Positions 27,283 through 36,239 of a DNA stretch of 64,000 nt are shown here, one piece after another; position 1 is the stretch's first letter; each line of letters opens with the position of its first letter. Where the stretch lies: NCBI GenBank assembly GCA_945949045.1, contig CAMFDG010000002.1, forward strand, positions 41,547 to 105,546. Direction: 5' to 3'. This DNA comes from an uncultured Lachnospiraceae bacterium. GTDB lineage: Bacteria > Bacillota > Clostridia > Lachnospirales > Lachnospiraceae. A program made the translations under genes and the position numbers. The notes beneath the pieces are model-generated. The model ran no database searches. It was not told where the DNA came from and saw only the letters and a list, made by a program, of their open reading frames with translations.

Positions 27283-29055
27283 TTACTGAAGCTTAAATTT
27301 ATTCACCTCGCTGGTCAGCTGGCTGGCAATGTCCATATTGGAATTTGCCTCTTTTCCCACATCTCCGACACTGGTAGTGAGATTGACCGACATCTCCGTC
27401 ACGTTGACAACGCCCTTGGCGCTTTCCTCCACAGCGGAGCTGACCGCCGAAACTAATTCACGGATATTGTCAATACTTCCCTTAACTGCTTCACTCTCCT
27501 GTGCAAAGTTCTCCATCATGCTGTTCATTCCCGCAACATCTTTTCGATAGCTTTCGCTGGTCTCCAATAGCTTCTCATATCCGCCCATTGCCGTCTCATT
27601 CATAAATGTAAGCATCATTCCGGCCTTATCCGCAAGTTCGTTGACAGCAACAATTACATCCGCACTTACTTTCTGGATCTGTGCCGCTGTCTGCGCAGAT
27701 TCCGTGGCGAGATTACCGATCTCCCCTGCAACAACGGCAAAGCCTCTTCCGGCCTCCCCGGCTCTTGCAGCTTCAATGCTTGCGTTTAAAGCCAGAAGGT
27801 TCGTCTGGTCAGTGATATTAATGATATTGGCTGTCAGGGTATTAATCTGTTCTACCGCTCTGGATTTCTCAATCTTGTCATTGACCTCCTGTGCCATCTC
27901 CTGCGCCTGGCGGTTCGCCTCACTCTGATCTTCTACTGCGGTCTTGTAAATCGCAAGAGCCTTTTCCATTACTTCATTGGAGGTATCCCTTCCGTTTCCG
28001 GCATTCTCGGAAATCGACTCCACTGCCTCGTAAATCTGTCCGACAGACTCATTCACCTGATTGAGAGAGGCACTGGTCTCCTCCATTGCCGCGCTCATTT
28101 CTTCCATCGTGGCGGACACATCTGTGATATTCATCTCCGCATCAGACAGGTTCCCCGCTACAACCCGGGAAGACTGGTTGAGCTGTCTGGAATTGCTGGC
28201 AATATTCAGCATGATTCCACGGATATGTTCCAGAAGTTTATTGACGTTGCCTGCAATCAGTTCCAGCTCGTCTCCGCTTCTGATATCCAGCTTCTGGGTC
28301 AGATCCCCCTCACTGTGCACCAGATCATAAATTTTACTATTGACCTGTCCCAGCCCTCTGCAGATTCTTCCGACCACCAGGCTCAGCAGGATAATGGATA
28401 TGATTTCGCAGATGACAGCAACCAGAATTACCTGCCACGTCGTGGCGGAAAGACGTTCAAGAACCGGCTTAGCATCATAATCACTGCCCATCACCGCAAT
28501 GATCTCGCCCTTGCTGTTCTTAATCGGGCGAAAAATGGTAATAACATCTCCATAGGCATCGCTCTGTATGTAATCCTGCGTAATCTCCTGTCCTTCAAAG
28601 GCATCCTTCATTTCTTCATAGGATTTCTCAAAGGGCTTGCCATACTCTGCCTGCTGTTCTGATTCGTCCGTATCCACCCCATAATAAACCTGGCTTCCGT
28701 CAGTATACAGCGTATACAGAAAAGCAATCCCGTACTTCTCCTTCTCTGCCCGCATCTTTGCAAGCTGCAGACGGTATTCCGCCGAATTTTCGCAACCCGG
28801 AGTAAGTGTCGACAGGATATCCGGATCTATCACATCCGTTGCAATCTGGGCGGCCATTCTGGCTCCCTCTACCCCCATGCCAACCATTCCATCCTTGATG
28901 CTCCGATAGGACATTGCTCCCAGCAAAACGCAGATTATCGTTACCAGCAGACAGGACGGCAGCATAATCTTAAAGCGTATACTGCTTTTTCTTGTCTTCT
29001 CTTTCCTTACCTTTGCTTTCTCAGCAACTTTCTTTTTCGTTTTCTCTTTTTTCAC
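27283..29055 (-). CDS. Methyl-accepting chemotaxis protein
   Basis: 590 residues, GTG start; the ribosome site is weak (GGGG 13 bp away). A Lys-rich N-terminus ([22 protein letters not shown]) precedes TM1 (about 28-50). An extracellular sensor domain spans about 50-205, TM2 about 207-232, then HAMP and the cytoplasmic signalling hairpin, whose tip reads [29 protein letters not shown] (about 415-445). It would sense a ligand outside the cell and control CheA. No chemotaxis or flagellar operon is present in the window. It follows a likely sigma-A promoter at 29126-29154. Confidence 0.93.
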   Translation of the reverse strand: MKKEKTKKKVAEKAKVRKEKTRKSSIRFKIMLPSCLLVTIICVLLGAMSYRSIKDGMVGMGVEGARMAAQIATDVIDPDILSTLTPGCENSAEYRLQLAKMRAEKEKYGIAFLYTLYTDGSQVYYGVDTDESEQQAEYGKPFEKSYEEMKDAFEGQEITQDYIQSDAYGDVITIFRPIKNSKGEIIAVMGSDYDAKPVLERLSATTWQVILVAVICEIISIILLSLVVGRICRGLGQVNSKIYDLVHSEGDLTQKLDIRSGDELELIAGNVNKLLEHIRGIMLNIASNSRQLNQSSRVVAGNLSDAEMNITDVSATMEEMSAAMEETSASLNQVNESVGQIYEAVESISENAGNGRDTSNEVMEKALAIYKTAVEDQSEANRQAQEMAQEVNDKIEKSRAVEQINTLTANIINITDQTNLLALNASIEAARAGEAGRGFAVVAGEIGNLATESAQTAAQIQKVSADVIVAVNELADKAGMMLTFMNETAMGGYEKLLETSESYRKDVAGMNSMMENFAQESEAVKGSIDNIRELVSAVSSAVEESAKGVVNVTEMSVNLTTSVGDVGKEANSNMDIASQLTSEVNKFKLQ

Positions 29056-29125
29056 TTTGTACGTCCGCCCCCCATATCTGTCTTCCCTTAGATTGATTTT
29101 GTCGAAATAATATGATATTAAATAT

Positions 29126-29154
29126 ATTTTATCTTAATTTTTGTGTAATATCAA
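29126..29154 (-). promoter_or_regulatory. Promoter of the chemoreceptor gene
   Basis: TTGATA and TAAAAT with a 17 bp spacer on the minus strand in a very A/T-rich intergenic stretch. Confidence 0.45.
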
Positions 29155-29187
29155 TATATTTTCGACAGTAATACTATTTTTTTCAAT

Positions 29188-29222
29188 AAAAAACCGCCCG
29201 GTTCATCGAAACCGGACGGTTT
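29188..29222 (-). terminator. Terminator of the amino-acid ABC transporter operon
   Basis: Stem AAACCG-CCCGGTT / AACCGG-ACGGTTT with an A-run on its left, 14 bp past the ATPase gene stop. Confidence 0.88.
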
Positions 29223-29235
29223 GTCTGTTCTCCTC

Positions 29236-30021
29236 TTATCCCTGTGCATAACGGCTCAAAAATTGTTTGGTTCGCTCCTCCCTCGGGTGATCGATCACCT
29301 GATGGGGGTCTCCCTGTTCAACAATCACGCCGCCATCCATAAAAATCACATGATCGGCAACATCCCTGGCGAATGCCATCTCATGGGTGACAATGATCAT
29401 GGTTGTCTTCTGCTTTGCAAGATTCTTGATCACCTTTAGCACCTCTCCTGTCAGTTCCGGATCCAGCGCCGATGTGGGCTCGTCAAAGCAGAGAATATCC
29501 GGCTTTAGCGCCAGTGCTCTGGCAATTGCCACACGCTGCTGCTGTCCACCGGAAAGCTGGTGCGGGTAATGGTCCATCCGCTCCGACAGTCCCATCCGGT
29601 CCAGAAGCTGCTTTCCGTGTTCTTCAATTGCCGCATATATTTCCTTCTTATTCTGCTTGAAGTCCGGCTGTTCCTCGGCAAGGAGCCGTTCTGCCAGCAT
29701 CACATTTTCAAGGGCTGTATACTGGGGAAACAGGTTAAAGGACTGAAATACCATGCCAAAATGCAGACGCTTTCTGCGAAGCTCTGATTCCCTCTCCGAT
29801 TTTGCATTTGCCGCATCATAGAGCATTTCCCCTTTGACCGCAATCGTGCCCTGGTTGGGCTTTTCCAGAAAATTCAGGCAGCGAAGCAGGGTTGTCTTTC
29901 CGGAACCGGAGGAGCCAATGATTGCAAGGGTACTTCCCTCTTCCATGGAAAAGCTGACATCCTTCAATACACTGGTGCCGCCAAAATGTTTTTCTATATG
30001 ACTGACCTCTAAAATCGACAT
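29236..30021 (-). CDS. Polar amino-acid ABC transporter, ATP-binding subunit
   Basis: 261 residues. Walker A GSSGSGKTTLLRCLN (about 35-48), Q-loop FQSFNLFPQYT (about 93), signature LSGGQQQRVAIARALA (about 158) and Walker B ILCFDEPTSALDPEL (about 178), all typical of GlnQ/HisP-type ATPases. It drives import by the permease (11 bp upstream) and the lipoprotein binding protein of the same operon. It is the last gene, followed by a terminator. Confidence 0.95.
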   Translation of the reverse strand: MSILEVSHIEKHFGGTSVLKDVSFSMEEGSTLAIIGSSGSGKTTLLRCLNFLEKPNQGTIAVKGEMLYDAANAKSERESELRRKRLHFGMVFQSFNLFPQYTALENVMLAERLLAEEQPDFKQNKKEIYAAIEEHGKQLLDRMGLSERMDHYPHQLSGGQQQRVAIARALALKPDILCFDEPTSALDPELTGEVLKVIKNLAKQKTTMIIVTHEMAFARDVADHVIFMDGGVIVEQGDPHQVIDHPREERTKQFLSRYAQG

Positions 30022-30032
30022 CCTCTTCCCCC

Positions 30033-30689
30033 CTACTTAAAGTAATCCAGTTTTCGTTCAATAAAGTTGAACAAAATGGTAAGAATTCCCACAAAAGCCA
30101 GGTAAAACACGCCTGTATAGAACAGCGGCCACGTAAGGCCGGCGGATTTCATAAAGGAGAAACCGGCAAAAGTGAGTTCATAAGCAGCAATAATCCTTGC
30201 CAGGGAGGTATCCTTGACCAGAGTAATGATCTCGTTGGACATCGGTGGAACAATTCTCTTAATCATCTGTAAAAGTGTGATCTTAAAAAAGATCTGCCGC
30301 TTCGTCATCCCAAGCACCTGTCCGGCCTCGCTCTGCCCTGCGGGTACACCTTCAATACCGCCTCTGAAGATCACGGAAAAATAGCAGGCATAATTGATCG
30401 TAAAGGCAACCACAGTAGCCGTAATACGACCGGCTTCGTTACCGCTCCAGATATTATGGGAAAGCCACAGCCCCGGGCCATAGAAAATAATGATCAGCTG
30501 CAGCATCAGCGGTGTGCCTCGAATTACCCATACCAGAAGCTGCACCAGATAGCGCAGGGGCTTAAATTTGCTCATAGAGCCAAATGCCAGCACCAGTCCC
30601 AGCGGAAGGGCAAAAATAAGGGTCAGAATAAAGATCACAAAGGTTGTCCACAGACCACTCAGTAACGATTGTGTGACTGTCCAAAACAT
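30033..30689 (-). CDS. Polar amino-acid ABC transporter, permease subunit
   Basis: 218 residues with about five membrane helices. The amino-acid permease signature is seen at about 53-70 (VWVIRGTPLMLQL), with the ATPase-contact EAA loop near QSEAGQVLGMTKRQIFFKITL (about 120). It is HisM/GlnP-like; only one permease gene is present, so it likely works as a homodimer. AAAAGGAG upstream. Confidence 0.93.
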   Translation of the reverse strand: MFWTVTQSLLSGLWTTFVIFILTLIFALPLGLVLAFGSMSKFKPLRYLVQLLVWVIRGTPLMLQLIIIFYGPGLWLSHNIWSGNEAGRITATVVAFTINYACYFSVIFRGGIEGVPAGQSEAGQVLGMTKRQIFFKITLLQMIKRIVPPMSNEIITLVKDTSLARIIAAYELTFAGFSFMKSAGLTWPLFYTGVFYLAFVGILTILFNFIERKLDYFK

Positions 30690-30719
30690 ATCCTGTCTCC
30701 TTTTCTTTTGCGTGAGATA

Positions 30720-31505
30720 TTATTTCGACGGCTCAACAACCACCTGTGCATTGTTGCAGTATGGATTGGTACAAGCCATGGCTGAAGTAACCTCATCCGT
30801 CAGTGTCATTCCGTTCCATACCACGTCAATGTTCTTGGAATCAAGCTCCATGATCTTTCCATCCCAGTCGATCTCCACAAACTGTGCCTCCACACCCAGC
30901 TTGTCCGCTACAAGTTTTGCCATATCTGCATCAAAGCCAATCCACGCACCGGACTCATCCATGTAATCCATCGGCTCAAAATCCGTGATTCCAATGATCA
31001 GGGTGCCTTTATTCTTAATATATTCTACATCACTGTCCTGGGCAGATGCCTCGTACTTTGCATCCTTCTGCTCGATCAGTGCTTCCTGTACTCCGTACTT
31101 CTGTGCAATTTCCTGCATCGTTCCATCCTTGTAGGATATGGAAAGTACTTCATTGATATAGGAAGCAAGATCAGAATCCTTTCTGCAGCCCGCACCATAC
31201 TCCTCGGTTGTAAGTTCCTCTGTGTGCACCAGATCCGGATAGCTGGTTCCCTCACCGATCATGGCTCCTGCCATCAACAGATCAATGATTGCAGCATCTG
31301 AAGTTCCGGAAGCCACCTCCATTAACGCATCCGCCTGAGAAGATACCGAATTGTACTGAAATCCCTTATCCTTGGCAGCAGCCTCTCCTGCAGAGCCAGC
31401 CTCCACAGCATATACCTTACTGCCGGCAGTTTCCTTCCCACCGCAGGCAGCCATTCCAAACAGCATACATCCTGCCAGTAAAACACTCATTACTCTCTTT
31501 TTCAT
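30720..31505 (-). CDS. Amino-acid ABC transporter substrate-binding lipoprotein
   Basis: 261 residues. The lipoprotein signal MKKRVMSVLLAGCMLFGMAAC has its lipobox Cys at 21. The body is an SBP_bac_3-type fold (for example IIGITDFEPMDYMDESGAWIGFDADMAKLVADKLG at about 168-202). The two halves seem swapped relative to the usual order: residues 30-145 resemble the second lobe and the canonical opening motif appears only at about 165. It is the first gene of the importer operon. Specificity cannot be told. Confidence 0.88.
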   Translation of the reverse strand: MKKRVMSVLLAGCMLFGMAACGGKETAGSKVYAVEAGSAGEAAAKDKGFQYNSVSSQADALMEVASGTSDAAIIDLLMAGAMIGEGTSYPDLVHTEELTTEEYGAGCRKDSDLASYINEVLSISYKDGTMQEIAQKYGVQEALIEQKDAKYEASAQDSDVEYIKNKGTLIIGITDFEPMDYMDESGAWIGFDADMAKLVADKLGVEAQFVEIDWDGKIMELDSKNIDVVWNGMTLTDEVTSAMACTNPYCNNAQVVVEPSK

Positions 31506-31568
31506 CCTTTGTACTCCTTTCCATTACATGTTTAGTATATTATCAAATTGTCATATTAAAGTAAAGAT

Positions 31569-32306
31569 TTATGCCATCATTTTCCGAAGCTTTTTTAATA
31601 TTTTCCGCTCCATCCTCGAAACGGCCACCTGGTTCAGCCCGAGGACGGCAGCCGTTTTGGCCTGCGTCAGATTCTCCAGATACCGCAGGGACAAAAGCTT
31701 CCTCTCCTGTTCCTCCAGTTCCTCCATCGCCTGATCCACCGCAATTTTGTTCAAAACCGGCACTTCAAAGTTTTTATCATCCTCAAGCTGATCCATCAAA
31801 ATCAGTGCGGAATCCTCTCCTGCTGCCGGCCTGGAAATCGATACCACAGGAAGGGAGGCCTCCATAGCCATGACCAGTTCCTCCTGCCCCAATCCGGTCT
31901 CCTCTTCCAATTCCTCCATCGTCGGTTCTCTATTGTCTGTCTTTTTCAATTTTTCTCTGACACTTGCTATTTTTCCTGCATTTTCCTTTATCTGGCGACT
32001 GATATGCACCATTCCGTCGTTTCTTAAAAATCTGCGAATCTCCCCGATAATCATTGGTACCGCATAGGTGGAAAACTGGTAAGGCTGTCTGAAATCAAAG
32101 TTGTCGATTGCCTTGATCAGCCCAATGGCGCCAATCTGAACCAGTTCCTCATTGTCCACTCCCCGGCCGTAGAACCGCTTCGCTGCCATATGTACCAGCC
32201 CCATATTCTCTGTTACCAGCTCATTTCTGCTCTGCCGGTCTCCATTCTGGGCCTTTTCCAGCTTTTTTCGCCACTCTTCCTCTTTTGCAGACGGATTACT
32301 GCTCAC
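31569..32306 (-). CDS. sigF: Forespore sigma factor SigF
   Basis: 245 residues, GTG start with AAAGGAG, overlapping spoIIAB by 11 bp. Region 2 has LVHMAAKRFYGRGVDNEELVQIGAIGLIKAIDNFD (about 33-67) and FSTYAVPMIIGEIRRFLRNDG; region 4 ends with a helix-turn-helix (LTQAKTAAVLGLNQVAVSRMERKIL). It directs early forespore transcription and is held inactive by SpoIIAB until SpoIIAA is dephosphorylated. Third gene of the classical spoIIA operon. I found no terminator downstream. Confidence 0.95.
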   Translation of the reverse strand: MSSNPSAKEEEWRKKLEKAQNGDRQSRNELVTENMGLVHMAAKRFYGRGVDNEELVQIGAIGLIKAIDNFDFRQPYQFSTYAVPMIIGEIRRFLRNDGMVHISRQIKENAGKIASVREKLKKTDNREPTMEELEEETGLGQEELVMAMEASLPVVSISRPAAGEDSALILMDQLEDDKNFEVPVLNKIAVDQAMEELEEQERKLLSLRYLENLTQAKTAAVLGLNQVAVSRMERKILKKLRKMMA

Positions 32307-32739
32307 CGTCTCCTTTCCCGGGTATGTACTTCCACATCACCACTTTTGTTCCCTCTCCGGGCCTGGAAACGACCTCTATTTTATCCATAAAGGCTTCCAT
32401 AAAGGAGAATCCCATTCCCGAACGTTCCAGATTCGGCTTTGAAGTGTAAAAGGGCTGCATTGCCTCCTCCACATTTTCAATTCCGATTCCATGGTCCTCC
32501 ACTGTCACAACAAGCTGCCGGCCCTCCTTGTCACAGACCAGCTCCACCTGCTGTTCCTCATCCTGGTAGCCGTGGATGATTGCGTTGGTAACCGCCTCTG
32601 ACACAGCTGTTTTGACATCTTCCAGCTCATCCAGAGTCGGATTCATTCCCATCATAAAAGCTGCAACCAGCATCCTTGCCAGTTTCTCATTCACCGACCT
32701 CGCATCAAAAAATACCTGCATATGATTCTCTACTCCCAT
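32296..32739 (-). CDS. spoIIAB: Anti-sigma F factor / serine kinase SpoIIAB
   Basis: 147 residues. GHKL-fold kinase: N box DVKTAVSEAVTNAIIHGYQ (about 43-60), G1 VEDHGIGIENVEEAMQPFYTSKPNLERSGMGFSFMEAFMD (about 80-120). It binds SigF and phosphorylates SpoIIAA. AGAGGTAAGGA precedes the ATG, 3 bp after the spoIIAA stop. Confidence 0.95.
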   Translation of the reverse strand: MGVENHMQVFFDARSVNEKLARMLVAAFMMGMNPTLDELEDVKTAVSEAVTNAIIHGYQDEEQQVELVCDKEGRQLVVTVEDHGIGIENVEEAMQPFYTSKPNLERSGMGFSFMEAFMDKIEVVSRPGEGTKVVMWKYIPGKGDGEQ

Positions 32740-32742
32740 TCC

Positions 32743-33066
32743 TTACCTCTCTTCCCCGCTGTCAGCCGTTTCCACCAGCCGAAGCAATCCGGATTTTTCA
32801 AAAATCTGACGGGCTCGCTCTCCCAGATGCATGACCTGAAGCTGTCCCCCATATAGATCCATTGTCTTTTTCCTTCCAATAATAACCCCGATCCCAGAGC
32901 TGTCCATAAACTGCGTTTCCGCAAAATCAAGCACCAGCTTTTTGATCTGCCAGGAGTCAACCAGAAAATCTATTTCCCTGCCCAGGGTCTTCGCCGCATG
33001 GTGATCCAGCTCCTTCGGCATGGGAATGATCAGCTCCTGCTTTTCCATGTGATACTCTGTTTCCAT
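32743..33066 (-). CDS. spoIIAA: Anti-anti-sigma factor SpoIIAA
   Basis: 107 residues from the ATG at 33066, preceded by AAAGGAG; the longer frame reads through the terminator of the upstream gene. STAS fold with the phosphorylatable Ser in FMDSSGIGVIIGRKK (about 57). Dephosphorylated, it frees SigF from SpoIIAB. First gene of the spoIIA operon. No clear sigma-H promoter was found in the short space before it. Confidence 0.94.
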   Translation of the reverse strand: METEYHMEKQELIIPMPKELDHHAAKTLGREIDFLVDSWQIKKLVLDFAETQFMDSSGIGVIIGRKKTMDLYGGQLQVMHLGERARQIFEKSGLLRLVETADSGEER

Positions 33067-33102
33067 CCCTAATCTCCTTTCCCAGATAATTATTTTCAGA
33101 AT

Positions 33103-33139
33103 AAAAAAGATGCCAAAGGCTCCTCGCCATGGCATCTTT
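33103..33139 (-). terminator. Terminator of the TPR protein gene, just upstream of spoIIAA
   Basis: Stem AAAGATGCCA/TGGCATCTTT (33106-33115, 33130-33139) with the A-run 33103-33108 on its left. It ends 37 bp before the spoIIAA start, so the spoIIA promoter must overlap it. Confidence 0.85.
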
Positions 33140-33166
33140 AGTAAAATATTAATTTAGTATTTAATT

Positions 33167-34534
33167 TTATTCCTGCGCGTTCACATAATTCTGTGCCGTC
33201 AGTGCCCGCTGGGTATTTGGATAGTTGTCGATCACATACTGGTAGTAAGGCCTGGCTGATTTCAGATCCCCGTTATGTCTGTAGGATTGAGCCAGATAAT
33301 AGGCTGCCGAACCATCCCTGTAATCCTCCTGCTCCTTTATAACCTTCTTTAAATTCTTGATTGCTTCCTCATACCTGCCCTGCTGGTAAGCATTATAGCC
33401 CTCTTCATACAACGCATCCAGATACTGTCCCTGCACCTCTTCGTCGATTCCCTTGAAGATTGCCTTGGCAGAGGATGACAGGTACTTGGTATTGACCTTA
33501 TCCAAAGCAGCTCCTGCAGCGGTTATATCATTCTCATGATAGGAGACATAGGCCTTAAGCAGTGTCTCATAGGAGGAGATTTGTTCCTTTACCTTTGCAT
33601 TGTTATCCTTCTCTTCCTCCAGCTGCCCCTCAAGAGCATCAATTTGTCCCTCAAGTTCCTTAATGGTCTGACCGTTTGTGGCAATGGTATCGCTGGCCTC
33701 TAACACCTGTCTGCTGGCTTCCTCCTTCGCCTGATTCCGCACATTCGGAACAATCAGACAGGCCGTCACCGCCGTGCCTACCACAAGTCCCAGAACTATA
33801 TAAAGCAGCGAGGAACCGATGGAGGATTCCTTAAACCGTTTCGGCATGATAATTGTTTCATTGCCGCTCTGGTAGGATATCAGATCATCATCCTTCGGCT
33901 TTTTTGAAGGACTCTTCTCCTTCAGCCTTGCGTTGACCTCCTTCAGATAGCGGAGTGTCATGGTATTATCTGTATCAATTTTCCCGGCACCGCGAAGGGT
34001 CTTTTTGGCCTGCTCCAGCTTTCCCTCCTGCAGATACAAAAGAGCCAGAAGCTGGTAAGCCTTGACAAGCTTCGGATTGAGGGAAAGAACCTTCTTAAGC
34101 TGAATCACAGCCAGATCTCTGCTGTCCTGCTTACAATAATTAAGTGCCAGGTTAAATTTCTTAATTGTCTGATTCACGGTATCCAGATACCCTCTGTTCT
34201 GCTGGATCTCATCCAGATACCTGCTTGCGAGATTATCCTCCGGCTGATAACTTCGGCTGATAACCCACTCGCTTAAGGCATCCACAACCTCGCCCATCTC
34301 ACAGTACACGAGTCCCAGAAGGTTTCTTGCTTCAATATTATATTTATTAAATTTCAGGCTGTTTTTAAGGCTCACCACTGCACCGGAGAGATTCCGGACG
34401 CCGGCCTGCTCCAAGCCCATATTATAATACACATTCGAGAGGCTTTTCACCGTGCGGAATAAAGAAAGATCCGCACCGCAGGCCGGACACCTTACCGCCT
34501 CCTTAGCCTCTGCTCCACATCTATAACAAATCAT
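33167..34534 (-). CDS. Zinc-ribbon, TPR-repeat membrane protein
   Basis: 455 residues. An N-terminal zinc ribbon (CYRCGAEAKEAVRCPACG, four Cys) is followed by tetratricopeptide-like helices (about 30-215) and a basic linker. One membrane helix lies at about 238-260 (LLYIVLGLVVGTAVTACLIV), then a coiled coil (about 268-320), and a second TPR block (about 325-455, including YEEGYNAYQQGRYEEAIKNLKKVI). It is probably a membrane scaffold with cytoplasmic and extracellular repeat domains. Function unknown. It follows a 49-residue gene by 18 bp and may share its promoter. Confidence 0.75.
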   Translation of the reverse strand: MICYRCGAEAKEAVRCPACGADLSLFRTVKSLSNVYYNMGLEQAGVRNLSGAVVSLKNSLKFNKYNIEARNLLGLVYCEMGEVVDALSEWVISRSYQPEDNLASRYLDEIQQNRGYLDTVNQTIKKFNLALNYCKQDSRDLAVIQLKKVLSLNPKLVKAYQLLALLYLQEGKLEQAKKTLRGAGKIDTDNTMTLRYLKEVNARLKEKSPSKKPKDDDLISYQSGNETIIMPKRFKESSIGSSLLYIVLGLVVGTAVTACLIVPNVRNQAKEEASRQVLEASDTIATNGQTIKELEGQIDALEGQLEEEKDNNAKVKEQISSYETLLKAYVSYHENDITAAGAALDKVNTKYLSSSAKAIFKGIDEEVQGQYLDALYEEGYNAYQQGRYEEAIKNLKKVIKEQEDYRDGSAAYYLAQSYRHNGDLKSARPYYQYVIDNYPNTQRALTAQNYVNAQE

Positions 34535-34552
34535 AATAACCTCTCTGAAAAA

Positions 34553-34702
34553 TTAACGGCCCGTACTTTCCCTTGCGTCACGAAGAACCTCCGTGATAAT
34601 ATCCGTCACATCCGTCAGATCATGATTCTGGATCACCGATTCGGCATCCTCAACCTCAAGACTGGGTTTAAAATTTTTCAGTTCCTTTTCAAAATTAATC
34701 AT
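34553..34702 (-). CDS. Small conserved-looking protein, 49 residues
   Basis: Starts at the ATG at 34702 (MINFEKELKNFKPSLEVEDAE) because GGAGGCAAGC lies just before it and a strong promoter (34733-34760) sits a short way upstream; the longer frame runs through that promoter. Acidic and helical, no membrane segment, no family recognised. First gene of a transcript that continues into the zinc-ribbon TPR protein. Confidence 0.6.
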   Translation of the reverse strand: MINFEKELKNFKPSLEVEDAESVIQNHDLTDVTDIITEVLRDARESTGR

Positions 34703-34732
34703 GCTTGCCTCCAAAAAACAATTCCACTTAGC

Positions 34733-34760
34733 ATTATAATATAGACATAAAGATATGCAA
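34733..34760 (-). promoter_or_regulatory. Sigma-A promoter of the small protein - TPR protein transcript
   Basis: TTGCAT, 16 bp, and a perfect TATAAT on the minus strand, about 25 bases before the start of transcription-relevant sequence for the 49-residue gene. Confidence 0.65.
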
Positions 34761-34808
34761 GTAATTTTCCATAAAGTTTTTCGAAAATAATCGCGGGTTT
34801 CGCGTTCT

Positions 34809-36206
34809 TTAGACAAGTTCGTCGGCAATCGATATCATGACGACATTTTCCTTTCTCTTGATAAACTTTACCGACTTGTGCATATCCTTAACCTGCAGCA
34901 TAGACGAATCCACCGTAACCGTAATGCCCGGATTCACCTCGTGGAGTACACGGACTGCGGCTCCTCTGGCCCGCTCCGCAATTCCATTCAGACGGTCTAT
35001 TTTTTTCTGCAGGGACGCGCACTCTGCCTGCTTCGTCATTTTGGTCCGAAGGAGCGCCATTCTGCGCTCATCACTGCTGATATCAATTCCCCGCTCCTTC
35101 GCCAGCTCATCATACTGCGTCAGACCGGCTGTAATTCTGTGAATCACATCATTTGCAGCCTTTTTCAGATTCGTAAGCTCCGAAAGTTCCTTCATCATCT
35201 CCATGCTCATGCCGACCTGAACCGAAGTCCGGACTTCACTGGGGCTTCCCAGAACATCCATCTCCATGCCGGCCGCTGCATAGGCAGATCCTCCCACGAC
35301 ACCCGCCTTGCGGCCCGCAAGAAAGATACGATCGTAGCTAACCATCTGACTATCCAAAGCAGATGCCGCCTCGATGCAGCCCTCTGCCTCGATCCTGCAG
35401 TACTCGAAAAATTTCGCATGAATATTTCCACCGGAACGGATCACTGCCTTATTGCCGCCCAGCACACCACTTCTAAGGATAATATCTTTATCCGCTTCCA
35501 GGGTGCAGTTTTCACAGATGCCATCCACGGTAATACTTCCAGTAGATTTCACAAAGGCTCCCGGCGTCACACCTCCATGGATCACCACGTCACCATGAAA
35601 GTCAATATTGCCGGTAGAAAGTCCCACATCTCCCGATATTTCATAAACCTCGGAAATTCTTACCCGATCGTTCACCAGTTCAATCTTGCCGGATACGTCC
35701 GCAATATAGGCGTGTTCCTCTTCCGAACGGCTGAATCCCTTGCCCATAAGCGGGGGAACAGGCTTTCCTCTTCTGGCAGCTATGGTTTTGCCGGTCACCG
35801 TCAATCCGTCTTCATACTCCGTTGGATCGGTATAGACTGCAATGACCTGCCCGGCATTGACCAGCTCCACGGCATGGATGCTCCAGTAATCCACAGAGCC
35901 GTCCTCACGGATCTCCGGTCTGGTGTTAATATCCGTGTTAAATTGATAGGTCAGCGTTCCATCCAGGCCATTGACCACCCGTTTCCCTTTTGCAATACAT
36001 ACCTCATGGCCATAGACCGGCGTATCAATCATGCGCCGGACGGTCTCTTCGTCAATGCACGCAACAACCTTCTGTGAACGAATAAAGGCAATTACCTGAT
36101 TCATGGAATAGCTTTCCCCTTCTTCCAGGGGAGGAAGGCTAAGGTACGCCTCCATTTCATCCTCGGTGATCCGAACCCTGGCATTCTCGATTGCGGAAAT
36201 TCCCAT
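34809..36206 (-). CDS. FapA/DUF342-family protein
   Basis: 465 residues from the ATG at 36206 (AGGAGGGGTGACT upstream). The N-terminal third resembles the FapA N-domain. The middle (about 165-330) is a right-handed beta-helix of repeated short turns (GDVGLSTGNIDFHGDVVIHGGV..., DIILRSGVLGG), the hallmark of DUF342. The C-terminal part is coiled coil (about 330-420) plus a short beta tail. Members are called flagellar assembly protein A, but many lie outside flagellar loci and may act as polymer or localisation factors. It follows valS by 33 bp. Confidence 0.85.
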   Translation of the reverse strand: MGISAIENARVRITEDEMEAYLSLPPLEEGESYSMNQVIAFIRSQKVVACIDEETVRRMIDTPVYGHEVCIAKGKRVVNGLDGTLTYQFNTDINTRPEIREDGSVDYWSIHAVELVNAGQVIAVYTDPTEYEDGLTVTGKTIAARRGKPVPPLMGKGFSRSEEEHAYIADVSGKIELVNDRVRISEVYEISGDVGLSTGNIDFHGDVVIHGGVTPGAFVKSTGSITVDGICENCTLEADKDIILRSGVLGGNKAVIRSGGNIHAKFFEYCRIEAEGCIEAASALDSQMVSYDRIFLAGRKAGVVGGSAYAAAGMEMDVLGSPSEVRTSVQVGMSMEMMKELSELTNLKKAANDVIHRITAGLTQYDELAKERGIDISSDERRMALLRTKMTKQAECASLQKKIDRLNGIAERARGAAVRVLHEVNPGITVTVDSSMLQVKDMHKSVKFIKRKENVVMISIADELV

Positions 36207-36239
36207 AGTCACCCCTCCTGTGTATTGTAAGCTGTTTTC

